NCBI RefSeq assembly: GCF_014199915.1
Contig: NZ_JACHOO010000003.1
Span: 1 to 56,118, forward strand
Reading direction: 5' to 3'
DNA: 56,118 nucleotides
Origin: Prosthecomicrobium pneumaticum
GTDB taxonomy: Bacteria; Pseudomonadota; Alphaproteobacteria; Rhizobiales; Kaistiaceae
This document shows, in pieces, positions 42,391 through 51,812 of this stretch (positions are counted from its first letter, which is position 1; every line of letters starts with the position of its first letter). Both the position numbers and the translations under genes were made by a program. The notes beneath the pieces are model-generated. The model saw nothing but the letters and a program-made list of their open reading frames with translations, was not told the origin of the DNA and did not search any database.

Positions 42391-43467
42391 GAGCGCCAGC
42401 GGGTTGTCGAGGAGCGCGGCGAGATCGGCGGTGTCGGCCCGCGGCGCGCCGGTGAAGGCGGCGAGCAGGTCCTCGACCGCGCCCGCCTCGAGATCGCGGC
42501 CGATCAGCACGAGGCGCGAGCGGTGGTCGGCGTCGGGCCACACGGCGAGCGTGACGGGCGGATGGAACAGCGTCTGCACGGCGTGCAGCACGACCGGCCG
42601 GCCGGGCTGTTCGGCGACATCGACGATCGCCTTCAGGCGCAGCAGCCGGTCGCCGAGAAAGGCCGAGAGCCGCTCGAGAAACGCCTCCAACTGTCCCGCC
42701 GCGATCGGCCGGTCGCGCAGCGCGACATGGGCGCGGATGCGCGCATCGTGACGGTTGACGTCGTGATGTTGGTGATGATGGTCCGCCGCCTCGACGGCGA
42801 GCCAGCCGCGCACCGCCTCCGGCTTGGCGGCGAGCGAGAACGGCCCGGCGGCGAAGAGCGCATCGGAATTGGCCGCGCCCGTGGCGGCCTCGAGAACGGG
42901 CACGCCCGGATTGAGCGCCTCGATCCGCGCCTTCAGCGCCGCGGCATCGGTGCCGCCGAGATCGGTCTTCGACAGCACGACGCGATCCGCCACGGCGACC
43001 TGCTTGCGCGCCTCCTCATGCGCGTCGAGCGTCGCGCCGCCATTCACCGCGTCGACCACGGCGACGACGCCGTCGAGCCGGTAGCGCAGCGACAGATAGG
43101 GGTGAAGGAGCACCGATTGCAGCACCGGCACCGGGTCGGCGAGGCCGGTGGTCTCGATGACGACGCGGTCGAGCCTGGCGAGACGGGCGTTGTCGAGCCC
43201 GCGCAGCAGGTCTTCGAGCGTCGCGACGAGCGTGCTGCGGATGGTGCAGCAGAGGCAGCCGGAGGCGAGTCCGATCACGCCGTCCTCGGCGCCGGCGAGG
43301 AACAGGTGGTCGAGGCCGATCGAACCGAACTCGTTGACGATCACCGCCGTGCCGGCGAGCGCCGGATCGGCGAGCAGGCGGTTGAGCAGCGTCGTCTTGC
43401 CGGCGCCGAGAAAGCCGGTCAGCACAGTGAGCGGGATCGGCGGCTTGCGGGGCCGCACGCCGTTCAT
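42370..43467 (-). CDS. CobW/COG0523-family GTPase, putative metallochaperone
   Basis: A 365-aa G3E GTPase. Walker A is TGFLGAGKTT (17-26), the metal-binding CxCC is C71-L-C-C74 in ASGCLCCTIR, and SKTD serves as the guanine-specificity motif. A His-rich loop (DHHHQHHDVNRHD) in the middle suggests metal storage. The C-terminal CobW_C domain contains GDRLLRLKAIVDVAEQPGRP. Members deliver zinc or assist cobalamin enzymes; no cobalamin genes are nearby, so zinc (or nickel, given the urease cluster 1.5 kb away) is plausible. It overlaps the DD-carboxypeptidase stop by four bases. Confidence 0.88.
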   Translation of the reverse strand: MNGVRPRKPPIPLTVLTGFLGAGKTTLLNRLLADPALAGTAVIVNEFGSIGLDHLFLAGAEDGVIGLASGCLCCTIRSTLVATLEDLLRGLDNARLARLDRVVIETTGLADPVPVLQSVLLHPYLSLRYRLDGVVAVVDAVNGGATLDAHEEARKQVAVADRVVLSKTDLGGTDAAALKARIEALNPGVPVLEAATGAANSDALFAAGPFSLAAKPEAVRGWLAVEAADHHHQHHDVNRHDARIRAHVALRDRPIAAGQLEAFLERLSAFLGDRLLRLKAIVDVAEQPGRPVVLHAVQTLFHPPVTLAVWPDADHRSRLVLIGRDLEAGAVEDLLAAFTGAPRADTADLAALLDNPLALSGRPGA

Positions 43468-44651
43468 TGCAGCGGCGCGATGGCGAGCGGCGCATCGCCG
43501 CCGGCATCGCCGAGCGCCTCCGAATCGAAAGGCTGGCCGATGACGATCTCGCGGCCCGCCGCAGTCGGCCGCGGCCGGGGTCGGGGCGTCGCGGTCGATC
43601 CGCCCGCTCCGCCCGCCACCGTCGGCGTGGCGGCGGTCTGGATCGTCCCGAGCGTCGTCACCGTGACCGGATCGCGCAGCACGAAGCGCGGCTCGAGCGC
43701 GCTGCCGCCCTTCGGACCCTCCTCGACGAGCAGATCGTCCGGCCCCTCGTCGCTCTGCGGGGCCTTGCGGCAGATCGCGTCGCGCAGGTCGACCGGGGTG
43801 GGCTGCGGCGAGGCGCCGCGGAACCCGGCGAGGCTCGGCCGGCTGCCCGGAAGCGCCAGGCTGCCGAAGCCCTTGTTGAGCAGGCGGGCGGCCATTTCCG
43901 AACGGTCGGCGGCGGACGGGGCGCCGAGCACCACCGCCATCAGCATGTGGCCGTCGCGCCGGGCGGTGGCGACGATGTTGAAGCCGGAGGCGCAGATGAA
44001 GCCGGTCTTCATGCCGTTCGTGCCGCGATAACGCTCGAGCAGGGCGTTCTGCGAGCGCAGCACGCGCTTGCCGGCGCGGATCGCCGGAATGGAGAAGAGG
44101 TCGCGCCGCTCGGGAAAGTCGGTCCACAGCGCGCGGGCGAGCACGGCGAGGTCGCGCGCCGTGGTGATCTGGCCCGGATCGGGCAGGCCGTTCGGGTTGT
44201 GATAGCGGGTCGAGCTCATGCCGAGCCGGGCCGCCTCGCGGTTCATCATCGCGACGAAGCCCTCCTCGCTGCCGCCGACCGTCTCGGCGATCGCCATCGC
44301 GATGTCGTTCGCCGAGCGGACGATCATCATCTTCAGCGCGTCGTCGATGGCGATGCGGGTGCCGGCGCGGAATCCCATCTTGCTGGGCGGCTCGCCGAGC
44401 GCATGGGCCGAGACGATCACTTCGGTATCGGGCTTCAGCGTGCCGTCGCGCAGCGCCTTGAAGGTGACATAGGCGGTCATCAGCTTGGTGATCGAGGCCG
44501 GATACCAGAGCTGGTGCGGATTGCGCGCGGCGAGCACGGCGCCCGAATCGACGTCGACCACCATATAGGGCGTATCGAGTGCCCGGGCCGAGGCGATGGC
44601 GAGGAGAAGGAAGGCCGAGAGGGCCGCGAGAAGCCTTGCGGGGAATCGCAT
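43464..44651 (-). CDS. dacC: D-alanyl-D-alanine carboxypeptidase (low-molecular-mass PBP)
   Basis: A 395-aa penicillin-binding protein that trims the terminal D-Ala of peptidoglycan stem peptides. It has a signal peptide (about 1-24, ending SARA), then SxxK as Ser53-I-T-Lys56, SxN as Ser113-A-Asn115, and KTG as Lys215-T-Gly217. The C-terminal 110 residues are Pro/Thr/Arg-rich without a clear PBP5 C-domain or amphipathic anchor, so membrane attachment is unclear. It is transcribed ahead of, and overlaps, the CobW-type gene. A good promoter lies 82 bp upstream. The gene symbol follows usage for the family. Confidence 0.9.
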   Translation of the reverse strand: MRFPARLLAALSAFLLLAIASARALDTPYMVVDVDSGAVLAARNPHQLWYPASITKLMTAYVTFKALRDGTLKPDTEVIVSAHALGEPPSKMGFRAGTRIAIDDALKMMIVRSANDIAMAIAETVGGSEEGFVAMMNREAARLGMSSTRYHNPNGLPDPGQITTARDLAVLARALWTDFPERRDLFSIPAIRAGKRVLRSQNALLERYRGTNGMKTGFICASGFNIVATARRDGHMLMAVVLGAPSAADRSEMAARLLNKGFGSLALPGSRPSLAGFRGASPQPTPVDLRDAICRKAPQSDEGPDDLLVEEGPKGGSALEPRFVLRDPVTVTTLGTIQTAATPTVAGGAGGSTATPRPRPRPTAAGREIVIGQPFDSEALGDAGGDAPLAIAPLQ

Positions 44652-44732
44652 CACGTTCGGTCCGGTCCGTCTCTGACGTCGGGGGGTCGGCGGCGCCCTC
44701 TTCTGAGGGGAGGTTCGGCCGTGCGCCGCACT

Positions 44733-44761
44733 CTGATACCTCAATACCGCGATTTTGGCAA
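44733..44761 (-). promoter_or_regulatory. putative dacC-cobW promoter
   Basis: Read leftward, TTGCCA (44761-44756), a 17-nt spacer and TATCAG (44738-44733) give a sigma-70-type promoter. The predicted start is near 44726, leaving a leader of about 75 nt before dacC. Confidence 0.45.
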
Positions 44762-44987
44762 AAGCCCGGTCGGCTGGTGCCCGGGCTGCGTCTCCCGCCG
44801 CCATCGGTCTTTGCCTCTGCGGTGTGCAATGTGCTCAGTTTGCGGGCGGCGAGGCCGCGTTGCCGTCGGACGTGAGGCCCGTCATGTGTGCTTTCGTGCA
44901 GCGGCCCGCGCCTTGCAAACGATCGGCCTCGGGCCGCGAGACGGGCAGCACCGGGTCGTCGGACCCGCGGGATCGGATGGAGACGGG
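44762..44987. other. ureD upstream region, no gene seen
   Basis: This is most of the 336-bp gap between dacC and ureD, which are divergent. I see no coding sequence or clear promoter. A small stem CGGGTC-GTCG-GACCCG lies at 44952-44967, just upstream of the ureD ribosome site. A stretch TGGTGCCCGGGCTGC has the GG/GC spacing of a sigma-54 promoter but few other matches. Confidence 0.4.
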
Positions 44988-45836
44988 ATGCGGAGTGTCG
45001 ACGAGGCGGCGGCGGGCGGCGGCGGGGCGGTGGCCCTCGAGCGCGCGCGCGGCCATGCCCGCGTCGTGTTCCGCAGAACGGACGGCCGGGACCGGCTCGA
45101 CACCTTTTATCAGCAGGGCTGCGCCAAGGTGCGCCTGCCGCGGGTCGAGCCCGGCCGGCCGCCGGAAGCCGTGCTGATCAACACATCCGGCGGTATCACC
45201 GGCGGCGACGTGCTGCTCTATGAGGTCGAGGCGCAGGCGGGAGCATCCCTCGTCGCGACCACCCAGGCCGCCGAGCGGATCTATCGCCGGTCGGCCGGAA
45301 TCGGCGTCGTCGAGAGCCGACTTGCCGCGGGCGACGGCGCCCGGCTCGACTGGCTGCCGCAGGAAACGATTCTCTTCGACGGGTCGGCGCTGTCGCGCCG
45401 GCTCGAGGTCGATCTCGGCGCCGGTGCGGCCTTCACGGCCATCGAGAGCCTCGTCTTCGGCCGTACCGCGATGGGCGAGACCGTGCGGGATGTGGCCCTG
45501 TCCGATCGCTGGCGGATCCGGCGCCAGGGCCGGCTCGTCTATGCCGACGGTGTGGCGATCGAGGGCGATGCCGCGGCCGTGCTCGAAGGCGGCGCGACCG
45601 GCGGCGGGGCGCGGGCGGTCGCGACCATCCTGCAGGTGGCCGAGGGGGCGGCCGAGCGGCGCGATGCTGCGCGCGATCTCGCCGCCGGCCTGCCGGGCGA
45701 GATCGGCGTCAGCGTCTTTGCCGGGCTGATCGTCTTCCGTATCCTCGCCGTCGACGGCCGGGCGCTGCGGGCGGCGACCGTCCCCATCCTCGAATTCCTG
45801 TGCGGCAGGCCGCTGCCGCGGGTCTGGCATTGCTGA
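44988..45836 (+). CDS. ureD: urease accessory protein UreD
   Basis: A 282-aa UreD (UreH) protein, part of the UreD-F-G complex that loads nickel into apo-urease. Typical blocks are [39 protein letters not shown] and [20 protein letters not shown]. It starts at the ATG at 44988, preceded by GGAG. First gene of the urease cluster; ureA follows after 16 bp. The N-terminal Gly/Ala-rich segment (about 6-16) is not conserved in the family. Confidence 0.95.
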   Translation: MRSVDEAAAGGGGAVALERARGHARVVFRRTDGRDRLDTFYQQGCAKVRLPRVEPGRPPEAVLINTSGGITGGDVLLYEVEAQAGASLVATTQAAERIYRRSAGIGVVESRLAAGDGARLDWLPQETILFDGSALSRRLEVDLGAGAAFTAIESLVFGRTAMGETVRDVALSDRWRIRRQGRLVYADGVAIEGDAAAVLEGGATGGGARAVATILQVAEGAAERRDAARDLAAGLPGEIGVSVFAGLIVFRILAVDGRALRAATVPILEFLCGRPLPRVWHC

Positions 45837-45852
45837 TGTTCGGAGAGAGCCG

Positions 45853-46155
45853 ATGAATCTGACGCCGCGCGAGAAGGACAAGCTGCTCGTCGCCATGGCG
45901 GCGATCGTCGCCCGCAAGAGGCTCGAGCGCGGCGTCAAGCTCAACCATCCCGAGGCGATCGCCCTCATCACCGATTTCGTCGTCGAGGGCGCGCGCGACG
46001 GTCGCTCGGTCGCCGATCTGATGGAGGCGGGCGCCCATGTCGTCACCCGCGCGCAGGTGATGGAGGGCGTCGCCGAGATGATCCACGACGTCCAGGTCGA
46101 GGCGACCTTCCCCGACGGGACGAAGCTCGTCACCGTTCACGAGCCGATCCGGTAG
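45853..46155 (+). CDS. ureA: urease gamma subunit
   Basis: A 100-aa urease structural subunit, exactly the usual length. [40 protein letters not shown] and the closing [16 protein letters not shown] are near-invariant. It assembles with UreB and UreC into the nickel enzyme that splits urea into ammonia and carbamate. Four bases separate it from the DUF1272 gene. Confidence 0.98.
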   Translation: MNLTPREKDKLLVAMAAIVARKRLERGVKLNHPEAIALITDFVVEGARDGRSVADLMEAGAHVVTRAQVMEGVAEMIHDVQVEATFPDGTKLVTVHEPIR

Positions 46156-46159
46156 GCCG

Positions 46160-46411
46160 ATGCTCGCGCTGCGCCCCAATTGCGAGTGCTGCGACCGCGA
46201 CCTGCCGCCCGAAAGTCGCGACGCCATGATCTGCAGCTTCGAGTGCACCTTCTGCGCCGATTGCGCGACCGGCGTGCTCGCCGGTGCCTGCCCGAATTGC
46301 GGCGGCGAGCTGGTCCGCCGGCCGGTCCGGCCGGCCGGAAAGCTGACGCGTTTCCCCGCCTCCGCCGAGCGGGTGGTGAAGGCCGGCGGCTGCGCCCCGG
46401 CCCTGTCCTGA
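46160..46411 (+). CDS. DUF1272 cysteine-rich small protein
   Basis: An 83-aa protein of the DUF1272 family. Nine cysteines lie within 40 residues (8, 10, 11, 25, 29, 32, 35, 44, 47), arranged as C-x-C-C, C-x3-C-x2-C-x2-C and C-x2-C, which indicates metal binding, most simply one or two zinc sites. [18 protein letters not shown] is the family signature. It sits between ureA and ureB with gaps of 4 and 19 bp, so it is in the urease operon. A role in nickel or zinc handling during urease assembly is inference; the family has no known function. Confidence 0.85.
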   Translation: MLALRPNCECCDRDLPPESRDAMICSFECTFCADCATGVLAGACPNCGGELVRRPVRPAGKLTRFPASAERVVKAGGCAPALS

Positions 46412-46430
46412 CGAGCGAGGAGGATCGACG

Positions 46431-46736
46431 ATGATTCCCGGAGAGATCATGCCCGCCGCGGGCGAGATCGAGCTGAACGCCGGCCAGCCGACCGTGACGA
46501 TCGAGGTGTCGAACACCGGCGACCGGCCGGTCCAGGTCGGCAGCCACTATCATTTCTTCGAGACGAACGGCGCGCTCGCCTTCGACCGCGACAAGGCGCG
46601 CGGCATGCGGCTCGACATTGCCGCCGGCACGGCGGTCCGCTTCGAGCCGGGCCAGACCCGCAGCGTCACGCTCGTCCCCTATGGCGGCGGACGGACGATC
46701 TACGGCTTTCAGCAAAAGGTCATGGGCGGCCTGTGA
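46431..46736 (+). CDS. ureB: urease beta subunit
   Basis: A 101-aa urease structural subunit. [58 protein letters not shown] and the final [16 protein letters not shown] match the family throughout. In most bacteria ureC follows directly; here 735 bp holding two toxin-antitoxin-like genes intervene. Confidence 0.98.
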   Translation: MIPGEIMPAAGEIELNAGQPTVTIEVSNTGDRPVQVGSHYHFFETNGALAFDRDKARGMRLDIAAGTAVRFEPGQTRSVTLVPYGGGRTIYGFQQKVMGGL

Positions 46737-46787
46737 GGAGAGCCGTGATAGACTGCCGGACCGGGCGCAGCGCGGGAGGTTCGAGCG

Positions 46788-47063
46788 ATGCCCAGCTTCA
46801 CGGCGAAGGTGGCCGAGGACGGGTCGGTGCGGTTGCCGCCCGAACTGCGGGAGAGGCTCGGCATCGAGCCGGGTGCCGAGGTCGAGTTCTTCGTGACGCT
46901 CGACGGCCATGTCTATTTCCACCATCTGACGGACGGCTTCCCCGAACTCGGCAAAGCCCGACGGCCGCCGCTCTCGCCCCGCGAGATGGACGAGGCGATC
47001 GCCGATCATCTGGCAGCGAAGAACGCGCCGCGCCGCCGGGGAAGCCGGTCTGCGGCCGAATGA
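46788..47063 (+). CDS. AbrB/MazE-type antitoxin-like DNA-binding protein
   Basis: A 91-aa protein. The N-terminal swapped-hairpin AbrB domain (residues 1-47) reads FTAKVAEDGSVRLPPELRER followed by LGIEPGAEVEFF, typical of VapB/AbrB antitoxins. The C-terminal part contains a short acidic helix (REMDEAIADHLAAKN) of the type that binds a PIN toxin, then a basic tail. A strong GGGAGG ribosome site precedes it. It overlaps the PIN gene by four bases (ATGA), the classical toxin-antitoxin arrangement. It lies 51 bp after ureB. It may autoregulate, in which case it could influence ureC expression. Confidence 0.85.
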   Translation: MPSFTAKVAEDGSVRLPPELRERLGIEPGAEVEFFVTLDGHVYFHHLTDGFPELGKARRPPLSPREMDEAIADHLAAKNAPRRRGSRSAAE

Positions 47064-47458
47064 TCGGCCTCGACACCAATGTGCTGGTCCGTCTCTACGC
47101 CGCCGACGACGCGGCGCAGCGCCGCCGGGCGCTCGACCTCATCGAAGCGCTTCCCGATGGGGAGCACGCCGTCGTCAACATCGTCGTGATCGTCGAACTG
47201 ATGTGGACGCTGCGGCGGGCCTACCGGTTCGATGCCGACAGCCTCGCCGTCGTGGCGCGCCATCTGACCGAGCATGTACGTCTTTTCGTTCCCGAGAAGG
47301 ATCTGCTGCGCGAGGCGGTGCACCGTGCGCGCGAGACCGGGGGGGACATCCCCGACCACCTGATCGCGCTTCTCAACCGCCGCCATGGCGCGGCGGTGAC
47401 CTACACATTCGATGCCGGTGTCGCGAAAGCCGAAGATTTCGCCTTGCTCCGCAATTGA
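47060..47458 (+). CDS. PIN-domain ribonuclease toxin (VapC-like)
   Basis: A 132-aa PIN-domain protein, usual VapC size. The acidic active-site residues are in place: Asp5 in GLDTNVLVR, Glu46 in VVIVELMW, Asp99 in [12 protein letters not shown] and Asp118 in YTFDAGVAK. It is therefore expected to be an active Mg-dependent RNase, as in VapC toxins that cut tRNA or rRNA. It starts inside the antitoxin stop and ends 13 bp before ureC, so ureC translation follows directly. No mobile-element ends were seen around the pair. Confidence 0.88.
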   Translation: MIGLDTNVLVRLYAADDAAQRRRALDLIEALPDGEHAVVNIVVIVELMWTLRRAYRFDADSLAVVARHLTEHVRLFVPEKDLLREAVHRARETGGDIPDHLIALLNRRHGAAVTYTFDAGVAKAEDFALLRN

Positions 47459-47471
47459 AGGGACCGCCGCC

Positions 47472-49184
<1,713 letters not shown>

Positions 49185-49194
49185 AATCGGGGGC

Positions 49195-49674
49195 ATGAGC
49201 ACCAAGCCGAAGCTCGCCGAACGGCCGTCGAATGTTCCCGTCGCGCATGAGACGGACTTTTTTGCGTGGGCGAAGAGCCAGGCCACGGCTCTCGAACAGC
49301 GGCGGACCGAGCAGCTCGACTGGGATCATCTCGCGGATGAGATAAAGAGCTTGGCGAACAGCGAAAAGAGCGAGATCGAAAGCCGTCTCGCCGTGCTGCT
49401 GCAGCATCTTCTGAAGTGGGACTACCAGCCTTCGGGCCGGAAGACGGGCTGGCGGGCGACTATCTTCGAGCAGCGCAAGAGAATAGCCAAGCGGCTTCGC
49501 GAGAGCCCGAGCCTGAAGATCCATTCCGCCGAAGTGCTGGAGGAGGAATACGGGACGGCCGTGCTCTACCCGGCCGACGAGACGGGGCTCCCGGTTTCGG
49601 CCTTCCCGGCACGCTGCCCCTATACGGTCGAGCAGGTTCTCGATCCGGACTTCTTTCCGGGCGCGGAACGATGA
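49195..49674 (+). CDS. DUF29-family protein
   Basis: A 159-aa DUF29 protein. The family core is complete: DFFAWAKSQATALEQRR, LDWDHLADEIKSLANSEKSE, LLQHLLKWDYQPSGRKTGWR and the C-terminal CPYTVEQVLDPDFFP. GGGGG precedes the ATG at 49195. The family is common in cyanobacteria and proteobacteria, often in tandem copies, and has no known function. It is 11 bp after ureC and is followed by a truncated paralogue. Location implies co-transcription with the urease genes. Confidence 0.85.
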   Translation: MSTKPKLAERPSNVPVAHETDFFAWAKSQATALEQRRTEQLDWDHLADEIKSLANSEKSEIESRLAVLLQHLLKWDYQPSGRKTGWRATIFEQRKRIAKRLRESPSLKIHSAEVLEEEYGTAVLYPADETGLPVSAFPARCPYTVEQVLDPDFFPGAER

Positions 49675-49687
49675 GCGGGGTCTGCCG

Positions 49688-49909
49688 ATGAGCACGAAAG
49701 CGGCGACGCGCAACGCCTCCGGATATGACGCGGATTTCTACGCCTGGACGCAGGACCAGGCGGAGCATCTGCGCCGGCGGCGGCACGACGAGATCGATTG
49801 GGAGAACGTCGCCGAGGAGATCGCGAGCGTGGGCCGATCGCAGCGGAGCGAAATCCGCGGCCGGCTCGCCCTGGCATCCCGAAGACCCGTTGGGCGACTG
49901 ATGGCATGA
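49688..49909 (+). pseudogene. truncated second DUF29 gene
   Basis: A 73-codon remnant paralogous to the preceding DUF29 gene. [20 protein letters not shown] and [20 protein letters not shown] align with it to about residue 61, after which similarity stops and the frame ends. In another frame the last bases read WHPEDPLGD then stop, which could be a leftover DUF29 C-terminus, suggesting an internal deletion of about 75 codons. Its stop overlaps the ureE ATG (ATGA), so translation of the remnant may still couple to ureE, which would explain its retention. Confidence 0.7.
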
Positions 49910-50376
49910 TCCGCGCTTTGTCCGTCTCGCCCGCCGGCTCGTGGTCCGGCGCCCCGGCCGATACCGTCGTGCTCGATTTCGACGCCCGCCACCGGCGGCG
50001 GATCGCCATGGCCGGCAGGGGCGGAACCTTCTTCCTGCTCGACCTGCCGGAGGCGGTCGCCTTGAAGCACGGCGACGGGCTTCTGCTCGAGGACGGCCGC
50101 GTCGTCGCCGTCGAGGCGGAGGCGGAGGCGCTCGTCGAGGTGAGCGCACAGGACGCCGCCCATCTCGTGCGCATCGCCTGGCATCTCGGCAACCGGCATC
50201 TGCCGACGCAACTGCTCGGCGACCGCCTGCGGATCCGGCGCGACCATGTCATCGAGGCGATGCTCGCCGGTCTCGGCGCGATCGTCACCCCGGTCTCCGC
50301 GCCGTTCGATCCGGAGGGCGGCGCCTATGGCCATGGCCGGGTGCACGGCCACGATCACGGGCACCATCATGGCTGA
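49906..50376 (+). CDS. ureE: urease accessory protein UreE (nickel metallochaperone)
   Basis: A 156-aa UreE that delivers nickel to the UreD-F-G complex. The N-terminal domain includes [18 protein letters not shown] and [20 protein letters not shown]; the metal-binding domain has [18 protein letters not shown]. The C-terminus is His-rich ([13 protein letters not shown]), a nickel-binding tail. The ATG at 49906 overlaps the end of the DUF29 remnant, and the 3' end overlaps ureF by eight bases. Confidence 0.95.
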   Translation: MIRALSVSPAGSWSGAPADTVVLDFDARHRRRIAMAGRGGTFFLLDLPEAVALKHGDGLLLEDGRVVAVEAEAEALVEVSAQDAAHLVRIAWHLGNRHLPTQLLGDRLRIRRDHVIEAMLAGLGAIVTPVSAPFDPEGGAYGHGRVHGHDHGHHHG

Positions 50377-51097
50377 CGGCGCTGTCGCGCCGGCGGCGCT
50401 CGAGGACCGCGTCGATCCCGCGGCGTTGCACCGGCTGCTCGCCTGGCTGTCGCCGTCCTTCCCGGTCGGGGCCTACACCTACAGCCACGGCCTCGAATGG
50501 GCGATCGAGGACGGCACGGTCGCCACCGCCGCCTATCTGCGCGCCTGGATCGGCGCCCTGCTCGCCCATGGCGCCGGCCGGTCCGACGCCATCCTCTTCC
50601 GCCATGCGCACGCCGCGGCGGCGCGGGGCGACGGTGCCGGACTCGCCGCCATCGCCGAACTCGCCGAGGCCTTCCAGCCTTCCGCCGAGCGGCGTCTCGA
50701 GGCGAATGCGCAGGGCCGCGCCTTTCTCGGGGCCATCCGCGCCGCCTGGGACGCGCCGGCGCTCGAGGGGCTCGCCGCGGCGCTCGAGCCCCTCGAGGGG
50801 CCGACCTATGCCGTCGCCGTGGCGTCGGCCGCCGCGGCGCACGGCGTTCCGGTCGAGCCGGCGCTGCACGCCTTCCTCGCCGCCTTCGTCGCCAACATCG
50901 TCTCGGCCGGCATCCGCGCCGTGCCGCTCGGCCAGACCGACGGGCAGCGGATCATCGCCGGTCTCGGCCCCGAGGTCGCCGCGGCGGTGGCGGCGAGCCG
51001 CGGCCGCCCGCTCGACGATCTCGGCGGCGCGGCGTTCCGCGCCGACATCGCCAGCATGAAGCACGAAACCCAGTATACGAGGCTGTTCCGCTCATGA
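50369..51097 (+). CDS. ureF: urease accessory protein UreF
   Basis: A 242-aa all-helical UreF that bridges UreD and UreG during nickel insertion. Typical elements are [56 protein letters not shown] and the C-terminal [13 protein letters not shown] needed for UreG binding in relatives. It overlaps ureE by eight bases and ureG by four. Confidence 0.96.
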   Translation: MADGAVAPAALEDRVDPAALHRLLAWLSPSFPVGAYTYSHGLEWAIEDGTVATAAYLRAWIGALLAHGAGRSDAILFRHAHAAAARGDGAGLAAIAELAEAFQPSAERRLEANAQGRAFLGAIRAAWDAPALEGLAAALEPLEGPTYAVAVASAAAAHGVPVEPALHAFLAAFVANIVSAGIRAVPLGQTDGQRIIAGLGPEVAAAVAASRGRPLDDLGGAAFRADIASMKHETQYTRLFRS

Positions 51098-51720
51098 CCC
51101 GCTCGCTCAACGGACCCTTGCGCGTCGGCGTCGGCGGCCCGGTCGGCTCCGGCAAGACGGCGCTGATGGATGCGCTCTGCAAGGCGCTCCGGGACCGGTT
51201 CGACATCGCCGCGATCACCAACGACATCTACACCAAGGAGGACGCCGAGTTCCTGACCCGTTCGGGCGCGCTCGAACCGGACCGCATCATGGGGGTGGAG
51301 ACGGGCGGCTGCCCGCACACGGCGATCCGCGAGGACGCCTCGATCAATCTCGCCGCGGTCGCCGATCTCAACAAACGCTTCCCCGGCCTCGACGTGATCC
51401 TGATCGAATCGGGCGGCGACAATCTCGCGGCCACCTTCTCGCCCGAGCTCGCCGACCTGACGATCTACGTCATCGACGTCTCGGCGGGCGACAAGATCCC
51501 GAGGAAGGGCGGCCCCGGCATCACCCGCTCCGACCTCCTCGTCATCAACAAGATCGATCTCGCGCCGATGGTGGGGGCCTCGCTCGAGGTGATGGACCGG
51601 GACGCGAAAAAGATGCGGGGCCAGCGGCCCTTCGTCTTCACCAATGTGCGGTCCGGCCACAATGTCGGTGAGGTCGTCGCCTTCATCGAGCGGGCGGGCG
51701 GCCTCGCCCGCGCCGCCTGA
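51094..51720 (+). CDS. ureG: urease accessory GTPase UreG
   Basis: A 208-aa SIMIBI-class GTPase that powers nickel insertion. P-loop GGPVGSGKT (14-22), the metal-binding Cys73-Pro74-His75 in [14 protein letters not shown], and [15 protein letters not shown] and [10 protein letters not shown] are all present. Last gene of the cluster; no terminator is obvious in the 92-bp gap that follows. No nickel transporter is encoded in the window. Confidence 0.97.
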   Translation: MTRSLNGPLRVGVGGPVGSGKTALMDALCKALRDRFDIAAITNDIYTKEDAEFLTRSGALEPDRIMGVETGGCPHTAIREDASINLAAVADLNKRFPGLDVILIESGGDNLAATFSPELADLTIYVIDVSAGDKIPRKGGPGITRSDLLVINKIDLAPMVGASLEVMDRDAKKMRGQRPFVFTNVRSGHNVGEVVAFIERAGGLARAA

Positions 51721-51812
51721 GCCACGCCGCCGCGCTCGCCACGGCCCGATCCCTGCATGGCGTCGGCCGTTGCGGGCGGGCTATAGTCGTGGTCGCGTTC
51801 CAAGGAGCCGTC

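Noticed and set aside
44775-44792. Sigma-54 promoter upstream of ureD
   Set aside because: Only the GG and GC pairs fit; the rest of the -24/-12 consensus is missing and no enhancer-binding site is evident.
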